NCBI GenBank assembly: GCA_900539505.1
Contig: UQCL01000041.1
Span: 1 to 20,407, forward strand
DNA: 20,407 nt
From: an uncultured Campylobacter sp.
GTDB taxonomy: Bacteria > Campylobacterota > Campylobacteria > Campylobacterales > Campylobacteraceae
Direction of reading: 5' to 3'
In this document: one piece after another, positions 1 through 8,047 of the stretch
How the letters are laid out: each line of letters starts with the position of its first letter
Position numbering within the stretch: position 1 is the stretch's first letter
Notes under the pieces: generated by a model
Database searches by the model: none
Told to the model about the DNA's origin: nothing
Seen by the model: only the letters and a program-made list of their open reading frames with translations
Translations under genes and position numbers: made by a program

Positions 1-15
1 CATCGGCAGGATCAT
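1..15 (-). CDS. 5' end of a leftward gene leaving the window
   Basis: On the minus strand an ATG at 15-13 opens a frame reading M-I-L-P-M before the window ends. A good Shine-Dalgarno AAAGGAG (complement of 25-31) lies 9 nt upstream, and this is the main reason to call a gene. Five codons give no clue to the product. The ribosome-binding site sits in a hairpin described separately. Spacing is slightly long, so a start further left is possible. Confidence 0.5.
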
Positions 16-45
16 AGTTAAAAACTCCTTTGAAAGTTTTTAACT
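16..45 (-). promoter_or_regulatory. Leader hairpin presenting the Shine-Dalgarno of the leftward gene
   Basis: Positions 16-26 (AGTTAAAAACT) and 35-45 (AGTTTTTAACT) form a perfect 11-bp inverted repeat with an 8-nt loop at 27-34. In the leftward transcript most of the AAAGGAG ribosome-binding site lies in the loop, its last two bases start the 3' arm, and the stem ends directly at the ATG. Such a fold could modulate translation initiation. It is AT-rich, so its stability is uncertain. Confidence 0.4.
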
Positions 46-69
46 TATCTTGAGCAATTTTAATTTATG

Positions 70-99
70 AAAGCGGCGATGAAATTTTATCGCCGCTTT
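70..99. other. Strong GC-rich stem-loop, possible terminator
   Basis: Positions 70-80 (AAAGCGGCGAT) and 89-99 (ATCGCCGCTTT) are an exact 11-bp inverted repeat around an 8-nt loop. Neither strand has a clean T-run after the stem, so an intrinsic terminator is only one option. It lies 55 bp upstream of the leftward gene start, where it could shield that gene from read-through from metK. Confidence 0.45.
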
Positions 100-845
100 A
101 GCATTTAAGTTAAGGCGTGCAATTTGCATCATTGCGTTTAAAGTCCAATTTAAAAGCTGCTCGGTCGCCGCCGCACAAGGCTAGAATTTTATCAAACTCC
201 AAGCCCCTTCTATTTTTGCTTTATTCTTTTATCTTTTGCGTTATTTAAGCTTGATATTCCGCCGTGCTTGCTTGCGGGTGACATTGAGCGAGAGAGAATT
301 TAATCTTGCTTTTTCATTTCGCGTAGTTAGTGGAGGAGCTTTGGCGAAGCGTGCCAATCTGAGATTTTAAATTAGTAGCGTTCATAAATTCCATATTTTA
401 AAATTTCAGCGCTTTTATCTTGCAAATGGCGCTTTTAAATGAAATTTGCTTCGGGGGTTTTCTTGCTAAATAAAAGCGGCAAACTTCAAATAAAATACAA
501 AATTTTAAAATTTACACGCTTAAATATCACAAGTAAGGAGAATTTAAAATTTGGTCTTTCGGAGATTAAGTAAAAAGCGCGTTAGAAAAAATTTTGTAGG
601 TCAAATTTCGTTTTAAGCGATTGCAGATTTAAAGCTTGCGTGAAAATTTTTTGAAGCCTGCTCTAGTTAGAATTTATCACTAAACTAGACGGGCTAAGCC
701 TTGGGATTTCACCGCGTCAATTTTAAAATTTTGCGCGAGTTAGGCTTAAAATTTTAAAATTCGATTCTACCTGCAAAAACTCTTAAATTCCACGGTTTAG
801 AATTTTGATACAGAATTTTGCCGCAACGCTATTTTTTGGGATGCG

Positions 846-876
846 ATAAAACTACACGGCATGCAAAGCCGCGTAG
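846..876 (-). terminator. Probable Rho-independent terminator of metK
   Basis: Read on the minus strand, 876-868 and 860-852 pair as a 9-bp stem with one G-U wobble (CTACGCGGC with GCCGTGTAG) and a 7-nt loop. It is followed at once by TTTTAT (851-846). It starts about 78 nt past the metK stop and has the form of an intrinsic terminator. Confidence 0.55.
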
Positions 877-884
877 AATATTGA

Positions 885-910
885 GCTAGGCTCGCTGCTG
901 CAAGCCTAGC
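885..910 (-). terminator. Stem-loop just downstream of metK
   Basis: GCTAGGCT at 885-892 and AGCCTAGC at 903-910 form a perfect 8-bp stem with a 10-nt loop, about 44 nt past the metK stop. No good T-run follows on the minus strand. It may protect the mRNA 3' end or act in tandem with the hairpin at 852-876. Confidence 0.3.
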
Positions 911-953
911 GAATGTCGTAAGCTAAAAAGGCGCTACTGCAAAGCGTAAAATT

Positions 954-2153
954 TTATTTCAAAGCCTTAAAAAGCTCCACGCTATCGAGCTGTTCCCACG
1001 GGTACTCGTCGTTTCCGACCTGTCCGCGTGCGGCTACGTCGGCGTAGAGAAAGCTTCCTTTGCCGGGGCGATCAAGACCGAATTTATCGATGATCCAGCG
1101 CGGCGTGAGCGGGAATTTTTCAAGCACGAAAGCGGATAGCTCATCGTCGCTCGCCGCGCCTAAATTCGTTCCCATGCAATCGACGCTGACGCTGACGGGC
1201 TTTGCGACGCCGATTGCGTAGCTGAGCTGGACGATGCATTTTTTCGCAAGCCCCGCTGCAACGATGTTTTTGGCGATGTAGCGCGCCGCGTAAAGTCCGC
1301 TGCGATCGACCTTGGTGTAGTCTTTGCTGCTTTGAGCGCCGCCGCCTATTGGGCTGTAGCCGCCGAAGCTATCTACGATCAGTTTGCGACCCGTTAGACC
1401 GCTGTCGTGAAGCGAGCTGTGATTTACGTAGCGGCCGGTCGGGTTGATGTAGATGATAGTCTTGCTTTTGTCGTAAAGCTCCTTCGGAAGCCCCGCCGAA
1501 TCGATTAAATTTCCGATCAGATCTCGGACGCGCTCGATACTCATGCTCTCCACGCAGGGCGCTGAAACCACGATCGTATGGATGCTTTGCGGCTTGCACT
1601 CCTCAAAATTGCTCTTCGTGCCGTAATCGACCGTAACCTGCGTTTTAATATCAACGCCAAGCTCGTTAGGATGGGACTTTGCATAGGCATAAACGTGATC
1701 GCAAAGAAGCCTCGCGTAGGTGATCGCCGCCGGCATAAAATTTTTCGTTTCGCAGCTTGCGAAGCCGAACATTATGCCCTGATCTCCCGCTCCGATCTCG
1801 CCGCCCTCTTGATCGACGCCTTGGTTGATGTCGGGGCTTTGCTGGTTTAAAAATACGTCCACCTGCAGATCCTGTGGATGCAGGCACTGTGCGCGCGTGA
1901 AATGAGGGTTGTCGTTGTAACCGATCTCGCTAAGCGCGCCCTTTACGATGTGGCGGTAATCGTCGTGGGTAAAATCGATCTTGGCGTTTACTTCGCCGCC
2001 GATTACTACGTGTTTGCCCGCGATGAAAACCTCCGCTGCTACGCGCCCGTTGGGGTCTTGTTTTAAAATTTCATCCACGATGCTGTCTGCGATGATATCG
2101 GCGCACTTATCCGGATGACCGGGGCTTACGACCTCGCTGGTAAATAGATACAT
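954..2153 (-). CDS. metK: S-adenosylmethionine synthetase
   Basis: Makes S-adenosylmethionine from methionine and ATP in the cytoplasm, the main methyl donor. The 399-residue length fits the family. Visible signatures are GHPDKCAD near residues 12-19 (catalytic His13), the ATP-site segment GAGDQGIMFG at 121-130, and the glycine-rich loop GGGAQSSKD at 270-278 followed by TKVDRSG. The loop differs from the enterobacterial GGGAFSGKD, but I recall the same form in C. jejuni MetK. AGGAG (complement of 2159-2163) lies 5 nt before the ATG. The gene is monocistronic, divergent from sstT, and followed by terminator-like hairpins. In C. jejuni metK is also divergent from the sstT-like gene. Confidence 0.97.
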   Translation of the reverse strand: MYLFTSEVVSPGHPDKCADIIADSIVDEILKQDPNGRVAAEVFIAGKHVVIGGEVNAKIDFTHDDYRHIVKGALSEIGYNDNPHFTRAQCLHPQDLQVDVFLNQQSPDINQGVDQEGGEIGAGDQGIMFGFASCETKNFMPAAITYARLLCDHVYAYAKSHPNELGVDIKTQVTVDYGTKSNFEECKPQSIHTIVVSAPCVESMSIERVRDLIGNLIDSAGLPKELYDKSKTIIYINPTGRYVNHSSLHDSGLTGRKLIVDSFGGYSPIGGGAQSSKDYTKVDRSGLYAARYIAKNIVAAGLAKKCIVQLSYAIGVAKPVSVSVDCMGTNLGAASDDELSAFVLEKFPLTPRWIIDKFGLDRPGKGSFLYADVAARGQVGNDEYPWEQLDSVELFKALK

Positions 2154-2180
2154 ATCTGCTCCTAATTAAAATTTCGCGTC

Positions 2181-2188
2181 ATTTTATC
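2181..2188 (-). promoter_or_regulatory. Candidate -10 element of metK
   Basis: The minus strand reads GATAAAAT, matching the Campylobacter sigma-70 -10 pattern gnTAnaAT. It lies 28 nt upstream of the metK ATG, giving a predicted leader of about 20 nt. As usual in Campylobacter no clear -35 box is seen. Confidence 0.4.
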
Positions 2189-2259
2189 TAACGAGGTTTT
2201 AAGATTAACTAAAAATTACGAAATTCCGCTCAAATTTAAATGCGCTTAAATAAAATTTC

Positions 2260-2267
2260 GATATATT
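2260..2267 (+). promoter_or_regulatory. Candidate -10 element of sstT
   Basis: GATATATT, one mismatch from gnTAnaAT, lies about 30 nt upstream of the sstT ATG, with AT-rich DNA before it. The 144-bp metK-sstT intergenic region must hold both divergent promoters. Confidence 0.3.
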
Positions 2268-2297
2268 TCAAACGACGTTTTGATTGAAAGGTAAAAA

Positions 2298-3557
2298 ATG
2301 AGTTCGATTCAAAAATTAGTAGCCAGCTACAAAGATAAAAATCTAGTTCTGCGCATAGTTACCGGCTTGATAATAGGCGCTATTTTGGGCTTTGCCGCGC
2401 GTTCGGCTGCGGGCGATATTGCGGCAGAGCACACTTCGTTTTTAATAAACGTAGTAGCTTTTGCGGAAATTTTAGGAAATTTATTCGTAGGTGCCCTTAA
2501 AGCGGTAGCTCCGATTTTAGTTTTTATCTTGATTTTAAGCTCGATCGTAAATAAACAATACGGCAGTGCAAGCGGCTTAAAACGCGTGGTCGTCCTATAT
2601 ATCGTAGGCACCTTTTTAGCCTCGTGCGTGGGGGTTGCGGCCAGCTTTTTATTCCCTACGGAGCTTGCACTTAGTAATGCCGGTGCGGCGGAAAATACCG
2701 CTCCTGCGAGCGTTTGGATCGTGCTAAAAGATCTGCTTTTTAAGGTCGTAGATAATCCGCTAAACGCTATCGCGCACGGAAACTATGTAGGAATTTTAAC
2801 CTGGGCGATAGGTCTTGGCGTCGCGCTTAAATTTTGCACTAATGAAACAAAGAAAATTTTTACCGATCTGAGTGAAGCGGTAACCAAAATCGTGCAGTTT
2901 GTAATCCAGCTTGCGCCGTTTGGAATTTTCGGTCTAGTAGCTTCTACTGTGTATCAAACCGGCGTCGATGCGCTGCTTGGATACGTGCGAATAGTAGTCG
3001 TGCTAGTAGGTGCGATGGCGTTCGTAGCCCTCGTGGTAAATCCGCTCATCGTCTTTGCGGTGATTAAGAAAAATCCGTATCCGCTCGTATTTACCTGCCT
3101 GCGCGAAAGCGGCCTTACGGCGTTTTTCACACGCAGCTCGGCGGCGAATATCCCCGTAAATTTAAATTTATGCAAAAAGCTCGGCATCAGCGACGAGCTA
3201 AGCTCGATCTCGATACCTTTGGGAGCTACGATAAATATGGCGGGCGCTGCGGTGGTAATCGCGATCTTGGCGCTTGCTGCGGCTCATACGCTTGGCGTGC
3301 GTCCCGATTTTTGGACGGCGCTACTGCTTTGCGTGGTCTCGGCAGTCGGTGCGTGCGGCGCTAGCGGCGTACCCGGCGGCTCATTGATGCTGATACCGCT
3401 TGCGTGTTCGCTCTTTAATATCTCAAACGACATCGCAATGCAGGTAGTCGCGATCGGCTTTATCATCGGTGTGATCCAAGACTCTGTAGAAACTGCGATC
3501 AATAGCTCCACGGACGTGATTTTTACGGCGATCGCGTCGCAAAGTATGCAAAAATAA
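2298..3557 (+). CDS. sstT: Serine/threonine:Na+ symporter SstT
   Basis: Inner-membrane transporter of the dicarboxylate/amino acid:cation symporter family, importing serine and threonine with sodium. At 419 residues it has the family's length and many hydrophobic segments. The family hallmarks are FTRSSAANIP at about residues 277-286 (serine-rich re-entrant loop) and INMAGAAV at about 312-319 (substrate and cation-binding helix). The ATG follows AAAGGT. A GC hairpin and T-run after the stop suggest a single-gene transcript. In C. jejuni a transporter of this family lies beside metK, and I recall pyrB before the peptidase gene; no pyrB is present here. Serine is a major carbon source for many Campylobacter species. 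Ser/Thr specificity is inferred from overall resemblance. Confidence 0.9.
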   Translation: MSSIQKLVASYKDKNLVLRIVTGLIIGAILGFAARSAAGDIAAEHTSFLINVVAFAEILGNLFVGALKAVAPILVFILILSSIVNKQYGSASGLKRVVVLYIVGTFLASCVGVAASFLFPTELALSNAGAAENTAPASVWIVLKDLLFKVVDNPLNAIAHGNYVGILTWAIGLGVALKFCTNETKKIFTDLSEAVTKIVQFVIQLAPFGIFGLVASTVYQTGVDALLGYVRIVVVLVGAMAFVALVVNPLIVFAVIKKNPYPLVFTCLRESGLTAFFTRSSAANIPVNLNLCKKLGISDELSSISIPLGATINMAGAAVVIAILALAAAHTLGVRPDFWTALLLCVVSAVGACGASGVPGGSLMLIPLACSLFNISNDIAMQVVAIGFIIGVIQDSVETAINSSTDVIFTAIASQSMQK

Positions 3558-3573
3558 TTCACCTTAAAATTTT

Positions 3574-3611
3574 ACCGCGAATTCCGTCCGTACGGCGGAT
3601 TTGCGGTTTTT
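3574..3611 (+). terminator. Rho-independent terminator of sstT
   Basis: An imperfect GC-rich hairpin: ACCGC at 3574-3578 pairs with GCGGT at 3603-3607, and inner TCCG and CCG segments pair with CGGA and CGG. It ends in five Ts (3607-3611). It begins 16 nt past the sstT stop. Confidence 0.6.
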
Positions 3612-3633
3612 AAAATTTTACTTATTCTTTTTT

Positions 3634-3641
3634 GATAAAAT
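3634..3641 (+). promoter_or_regulatory. Candidate promoter of the pepF-truB operon
   Basis: GATAAAAT fits the Campylobacter -10 pattern gnTAnaAT exactly and follows a T-rich stretch (3621-3633), as is typical upstream of Campylobacter -10 boxes. The predicted transcript would start near 3648, about 20 nt before the pepF ATG. This argues against an upstream in-frame TTG at 3632 as the start codon. Confidence 0.5.
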
Positions 3642-3667
3642 TACCCAAAAATTTTAAAAGGAAATCG

Positions 3668-5581
3668 ATGAATTGGAATTTAGGCGAGCTGTTTGCAAAC
3701 GAAGCGGAATTTAGCGCCGCGATAGATAGCGCCTCCGCGCAGGCTAGGGATTTTGAGCTTAAATTTAAAGATAAGCTGCACACTCTTAGCGCGGAGGAAT
3801 TTCTAGGCGCGCTTGAGCTTTATGAGGGCATCAGCGAGCAGATCGGCAAGATAATGAGCTTTGCGCATCTTAGCTTTGCACGAAATACGAGCTTAGGCGC
3901 TCAGCAGGCCAAGACGGAGCAGGCTTGCAACGACATTTCGCAGAGCCTACTTTTTTTCGAGCTCGAGTTTAACGAGCTTGACGCCGCAAAACAGGACGAG
4001 TTTATCGCAGGAAGCGGGAGATTTCGATACTATTTGAGCCTGCTTAAACAGCGCAAGGCCCACCAGCTAAGCCTGCCGCAAGAAAGCGTGCTTTTAAAAA
4101 CTTCGCCCGTAAGCGGCGAGGCGTTTTCGCGCCTTTTTGACGAAAGTATGGCGCGGATGAGCTTTGATTTTCGCGGGCGCAAGCTTGGCGAGGAGGAAAT
4201 TTTAAGTCTGCTTCATAGCTCCGATCGCGAGGTGCGAAAGGACGCCGCAGCCTCGCTAAGCGCGGTGCTAGAGCAGAACTCTCACCTGCTTGGCTACATC
4301 TACAATATGATCAAAACCGATCTTAAAATTCGCTGCGAACTGCGCGGTTACGATAAGGCCGAGGCGGTGATGCACGAAGAAAATCAGATAAATATCGCAA
4401 GCGTCGATGCGCTAATCGCAGAGACGGAGCGAAGCTTCGCTCTGGTCGGCAAATTTTACGCTAAAAAGCGCGAAATTTTAGGCTACGACGCGCTGTATGA
4501 TTACGACAGATACGCGCCGCTTGGGAGCGACGAGAGCGAGTTTAGCTTTGAGCAGGCTAAGCAGATCGTGCTTGCGGCGTTTGAAAAATTTAGTCCGAAA
4601 TTTAAGCAGATCGCACTGATCGCGTTTGAGCAAAACTGGATCGACGCGATGCCCGCGCAAAATAAGCAAAGCGGCGCGTTTTCGCATTCCGGCTCGCGCG
4701 ATACGCACCCCTTCGTGCTTTTAAATTTTACGCGTAAGCGCCGCGACGTATTTACCCTCGCGCACGAGTTGGGGCACGCGATACATCAGTATCTAAGCTA
4801 CGGCGTGGGCTATTTTAACTCCTTCACGCCGCTAACGACGGCGGAGACTGCGTCGGTTTTCTGCGAGATGCTGGTGTTTGATTATATGCGCGAAAATTTT
4901 TCAAATTTAAACGGCTCGCAAAATTTAAAAAGCGACGCCGCCTCGGACGGCTCGCAAAATTTTAAACGCAGCGCTTCGCAAGAGGCTCAGGGCGGTGAAA
5001 TTCCAAACGAACACGCCGCAAAAAACTCCGCCTCTCAAGGCTCTGCGGGTTCGTGCGAATACGCAGCACGCGATACGGATACGCCCTCGCAGATCGCAAG
5101 CGATAAGACCGCGCTAAGAGCGATGCTCGCGGCAAAGATCGAGGATATCTTCGCGACGCTTTACCGCCAGATCGGATTTACGACCTTTGAGCGGCGCGTG
5201 CATGCAAGCGCGGATGAGCTAAGCACGGGGCAGATCGACGAGCTTTGGATGGAGGAGTCGCGCAAGATGTTTGCGGGCGAGCTAATCTTGCAGGATCATT
5301 ACAAAAGCTGGTGGAGCTACATCCCGCACTTCGTCCACACGCCGTTTTACTGCTACTCCTACGCCTACGCGCAGCTTTTGGTGCTCGCGCTTTACGGGCT
5401 GTATAAGAGCGGTAGGCTCGAAAATTTCGTTCAAATTTACACCGAGTTTTTAAGCTCGGGCGGCAGCGACGCGCCGCAAAAGCTAGTGGCGAAATTTGGC
5501 TTTGATATCAATAAAAGCGAGTTTTGGCGCATCGGCATAGAGCAGGTCGCGGCGCTTGTAGATGAGTTTGTGAGGGGTTAG
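3668..5581 (+). CDS. pepF: M3-family oligoendopeptidase F
   Basis: Cytoplasmic zinc metallopeptidase that degrades short peptides. The motif HELGH at residues 366-370 supplies two zinc ligands and the catalytic Glu367. Glu393 in TTAETAS is the likely third ligand. The C-terminal segment with YCYSYAYAQ is typical of PepF. I start at ATG 3668, 5-6 nt after AAAAGGA; an in-frame TTG at 3632 overlaps the likely promoter and was not used. The protein is 637 residues, longer than usual, because of a Ser/Ala/Asn/Gln-rich insertion at about residues 410-479 between the active site and the KTALRAM helix. The insertion contains an in-frame 12-codon duplication. First gene of a tight operon; the next gene starts 2 bp after the stop. 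C. jejuni has an M3 peptidase gene at the same place. Confidence 0.92.
   Translation: MNWNLGELFANEAEFSAAIDSASAQARDFELKFKDKLHTLSAEEFLGALELYEGISEQIGKIMSFAHLSFARNTSLGAQQAKTEQACNDISQSLLFFELEFNELDAAKQDEFIAGSGRFRYYLSLLKQRKAHQLSLPQESVLLKTSPVSGEAFSRLFDESMARMSFDFRGRKLGEEEILSLLHSSDREVRKDAAASLSAVLEQNSHLLGYIYNMIKTDLKIRCELRGYDKAEAVMHEENQINIASVDALIAETERSFALVGKFYAKKREILGYDALYDYDRYAPLGSDESEFSFEQAKQIVLAAFEKFSPKFKQIALIAFEQNWIDAMPAQNKQSGAFSHSGSRDTHPFVLLNFTRKRRDVFTLAHELGHAIHQYLSYGVGYFNSFTPLTTAETASVFCEMLVFDYMRENFSNLNGSQNLKSDAASDGSQNFKRSASQEAQGGEIPNEHAAKNSASQGSAGSCEYAARDTDTPSQIASDKTALRAMLAAKIEDIFATLYRQIGFTTFERRVHASADELSTGQIDELWMEESRKMFAGELILQDHYKSWWSYIPHFVHTPFYCYSYAYAQLLVLALYGLYKSGRLENFVQIYTEFLSSGGSDAPQKLVAKFGFDINKSEFWRIGIEQVAALVDEFVRG
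4911..4962 (+). repeat. In-frame direct repeat inside the pepF insertion
   Basis: ACGGCTCGCAAAATTT occurs exactly at 4911-4926 and 4947-4962, 36 bp (12 codons) apart. The translated copies read NGSQNLKSDAAS and DGSQNFKRSAS. This looks like a local tandem duplication within the low-complexity insert, divergent outside the 16-bp core. Confidence 0.75.
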
Positions 5582-5582
5582 G

Positions 5583-5990
5583 ATGATAGATAAAATTTTA
5601 AAAGACGATAAATTTATCGCTGCGAGCAGCGCGAATATAGGCGCGGTTTTGGACTACGTTTTGGCTCTTGGATATGGATTTGGCATCGTTGCGAGGACGG
5701 ATCAGATAAAATTTGACCCGCCGCTGCCGGAGGAAATTTTAAAAAGCTTCAAAATGCCCGCGATCTTTTTGCAGCTGGAGGAATACACGCTCTCTAGCGC
5801 GCATCTTAGCAAGGATGAGCTGGTTTTCGAGGCGGGCTTTGGGCCGCAGGATTTTGCAAGCACGCTTAGCGTGCCGTTTTACGCGGTCTTGCAGATCGTC
5901 GTGGACGGCAAGCCCATCGCGGTAAATTTCTCCCAGCCCGAGTCCGAGTGGCTTAAGCGCGAAAAATCGCGTAAAATTTTTTCAAAATGA
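5583..5990 (+). CDS. Conserved hypothetical protein, SspB-like (possible Clp adaptor)
   Basis: A soluble 135-residue protein without signal peptide or membrane segment. Residues 61-120 resemble the core of the ClpXP adaptor SspB: a strand-like IFLQLEEY, then LSKDELVFEAGFG at about 75-87, VPFYAVLQI at 97-105 and VNFSQPE at 114-120. SspB of other proteobacteria has the comparable pattern NDEVRFxARFGG, VPxxAVLAI and F-x-PE. The C-terminus is short and basic and shows no obvious ClpX-binding tail. The ATG lies one base after the pepF stop, with purine-rich GAGGGGTTAGG before it. Its last bases overlap the helicase start (ATGA), so translation is probably coupled. C. jejuni has a hypothetical gene in the same position. 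The SspB relation is my inference from memory of the family, not a search. Confidence 0.8.
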   Translation: MIDKILKDDKFIAASSANIGAVLDYVLALGYGFGIVARTDQIKFDPPLPEEILKSFKMPAIFLQLEEYTLSSAHLSKDELVFEAGFGPQDFASTLSVPFYAVLQIVVDGKPIAVNFSQPESEWLKREKSRKIFSK

Positions 5991-8047
5991 GCGATATTTT
6001 AGAAGGTCTTAATCCCGCTCAGCGCGAGGCTGCGAGCCACGTTGACGGAGCGATGTTAATCTTAGCGGGTGCGGGCAGCGGCAAAACCAAAACGATCACC
6101 GCGCGCCTTGCTTACTTGCTCTCAAACGGCGTGCCTGCGGAAAATACTCTCACGCTTACGTTTACGAACAAAGCCGCCGCCGAGATGCGCTCGCGAGCGC
6201 TTAATCTGATAAGCGGGTTAAATTTAAGCGGCGTGCCGCTTCTGTGCACCTTTCATAAATTCGGGCTTTTGTTTTTGAAATTTCATATTAGCGAGCTTGG
6301 ACGCAGCGCAAACTTCCAAGTAATCGATACCGACGATAAGAAAAAGATCATCAAGGGCTTTGAGATAAATTTACCCACGTCACTATTAGCAGCCAAAATT
6401 TCAACCTATAAAAATTCCCTAATCGCCTCCAAAGATATCGACGAGCTTCTAAAGGGCGAGGACGACGAGCTAAGCAGGATGTACAGCGGATTTTACGCGC
6501 ATTGCGCTAGAGCATATAAACGCTACGAGGCGTATTTGGCGACGAATAATCTGGTGGATTTCGATGATCTGCTAATTTTGCCGTATAAAATTTTAAACGC
6601 CAATGAGCGGCTATGCGATGAGATTTCGCGCCGTTACGCCTACATCACGGTTGATGAGTATCAGGACACCAACGACATTCAATTCAAACTGCTGCAAAAG
6701 CTCTGCACCGCGCACGAAAACCTCGTAGTAGTGGGCGATGACGATCAGAGTATCTACGGCTGGCGCGGCGCGCGGATAGAAAATATTCTAAATTTTAAAG
6801 ATCAGTTCTCAAACGTAAAATTTATCAAGCTTGAGCAAAATTACCGCTCTACGGACGAAATTTTAAATGCCGCAAACGAGCTTATCTCGCATAACAAAAA
6901 CCGCCTCGGCAAGAGCCTTACTAGCATGAACGGTGGGGGCGAAAAGATCGAAATTTTGCGTTCGGACGAGGAGGGCATCGAGGCGGCAAAGATCGCAGAA
7001 GCTATCAAAAAGCTGCTTTCAAGCGGCGTAGCGCCCTCTGAAATCGCCGTGCTTTACCGCGTAAACGCTCTTTCACGCGCACTGGAAGAGGGGCTGAATC
7101 GAGCCAAAATCCCGTACAAAATGGTAGGCGGTGTGAAATTTTACGAGCGCGCCGAGATCAAGGATACGATCGCCTATCTACGCTTGGTAAACGACGAGCA
7201 CGACGACTTTTCGATGAGGCGGATCATAAACGTGCCCAAGCGCGGCATCGGCAAGGTCTCGCTGGCAAAGCTCGAGGAGCTTTCGCGCCTGAGGCTTATC
7301 AGTCTATTTGACGCCTTTAGCGAGCCGGACGCGGGGCTTAGCGCCAAGGCGGCGCAGGCTCTAGCGGAGCTTAAAAGCGGCATCGCTTCTATCTCCGCGC
7401 TAGCGGATACTATCAAAAAAATAGACGCGCTGGAGCCCGCTTTCGGGCTAAAGGCTTACTATGCCTCGCTTCCGGACGGCGCCGATCGCGTTGCAAATAT
7501 CGACGAGTTTTTGGCGATGCTGAAGGACGAAGCGAGCAATAAGCCCGATTTTGATCTGGCGGAATTTTTAAATGAGCTGAGCCTTCTTAGCGATCAGGAC
7601 GCCTTATCTGGCGATGCGATAAACATAATGAGCGTGCACGCCAGCAAAGGGCTTGAGTTTTCGCATCTTTTCGTAATCGGACTGGAGGAGGGCTTTTTCC
7701 CGCTTTTGGGCGACAGCAATGACATCGAGGAGGAGCGTAGGCTCGCATACGTAGCGATTACGCGCGCCAAACGCACTCTCACGCTTAGTTTTGCCGCTAG
7801 CCGCTTTTATCGCGGCAAGCGCGAGAGGCTCGATGCTAGCAGATTTATAGCCGAGGCGGGTTTGGTGGCTAAAGAGCCGCCGCGCGAGCAAAGCAGCGGC
7901 TTTAGCAAGGGCGAGCTGATCAAGCACAAACTCTTTGGCATCGGACAGATCACGGCGGTAAATGGCGACCGACTCACTATAAATTTTGGCGGAATTTCGC
8001 GCGTGATAATGTCAAATTTCGTAGAAAAGATCGGCGCTTATGAATAG
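5987..8047 (+). CDS. UvrD/Rep-family 3'-5' DNA helicase
   Basis: Superfamily 1A DNA helicase that unwinds DNA in repair or replication restart, driven by ATP. All core motifs are present: Walker A AGAGSGKT (residues 27-34), the Walker B DEYQDT at 223-228, motif III GDDDQSIYGWRGA, motif IV EQNYRS, motif V SVHASKGLEF and motif VI YVAITRAKR. The C-terminus (HKLFGIGQITAV...LTINFGG) resembles the Tudor-like tail of UvrD/PcrA. At 686 residues it is full length. It overlaps the preceding gene by 4 bp and truB by 8 bp. The gene at this position in C. jejuni is named rep, while that genome has another uvrD elsewhere, so I give no symbol. Confidence 0.93.
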   Translation: MSDILEGLNPAQREAASHVDGAMLILAGAGSGKTKTITARLAYLLSNGVPAENTLTLTFTNKAAAEMRSRALNLISGLNLSGVPLLCTFHKFGLLFLKFHISELGRSANFQVIDTDDKKKIIKGFEINLPTSLLAAKISTYKNSLIASKDIDELLKGEDDELSRMYSGFYAHCARAYKRYEAYLATNNLVDFDDLLILPYKILNANERLCDEISRRYAYITVDEYQDTNDIQFKLLQKLCTAHENLVVVGDDDQSIYGWRGARIENILNFKDQFSNVKFIKLEQNYRSTDEILNAANELISHNKNRLGKSLTSMNGGGEKIEILRSDEEGIEAAKIAEAIKKLLSSGVAPSEIAVLYRVNALSRALEEGLNRAKIPYKMVGGVKFYERAEIKDTIAYLRLVNDEHDDFSMRRIINVPKRGIGKVSLAKLEELSRLRLISLFDAFSEPDAGLSAKAAQALAELKSGIASISALADTIKKIDALEPAFGLKAYYASLPDGADRVANIDEFLAMLKDEASNKPDFDLAEFLNELSLLSDQDALSGDAINIMSVHASKGLEFSHLFVIGLEEGFFPLLGDSNDIEEERRLAYVAITRAKRTLTLSFAASRFYRGKRERLDASRFIAEAGLVAKEPPREQSSGFSKGELIKHKLFGIGQITAVNGDRLTINFGGISRVIMSNFVEKIGAYE

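Larger units (their letters stand above)
46..953. other. Long gene-free region left of metK
   Basis: About 900 bp with no convincing gene on either strand and no recognisable tRNA or rRNA. It is dense in AT palindromes, for example AAAATTTTAAAATTT at 499-513 and a similar block at 747-761. Stem-loops at 70-99, 846-876 and 885-910 are listed separately. The first may belong to either flanking unit. The last two lie just past the metK stop. An undescribed small RNA cannot be excluded. Confidence 0.6.

Noticed and set aside
754..775. TTCGATTC motif as the T-arm of a tRNA
   Set aside because: The flanking bases do not form a T-stem, and no acceptor or anticodon stem can be folded around it.
1578..2066. 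Rightward frames of 90 and 62 codons opposite metK
   Set aside because: They are antisense shadows of the strongly conserved metK reading frame, with no ribosome-binding sites or recognisable products.
3632..3667. Upstream in-frame TTG start giving a 12-residue longer PepF
   Set aside because: It overlaps a likely -10 box (3634-3641) and has no ribosome-binding site, while ATG 3668 follows AAAAGGA at good spacing.
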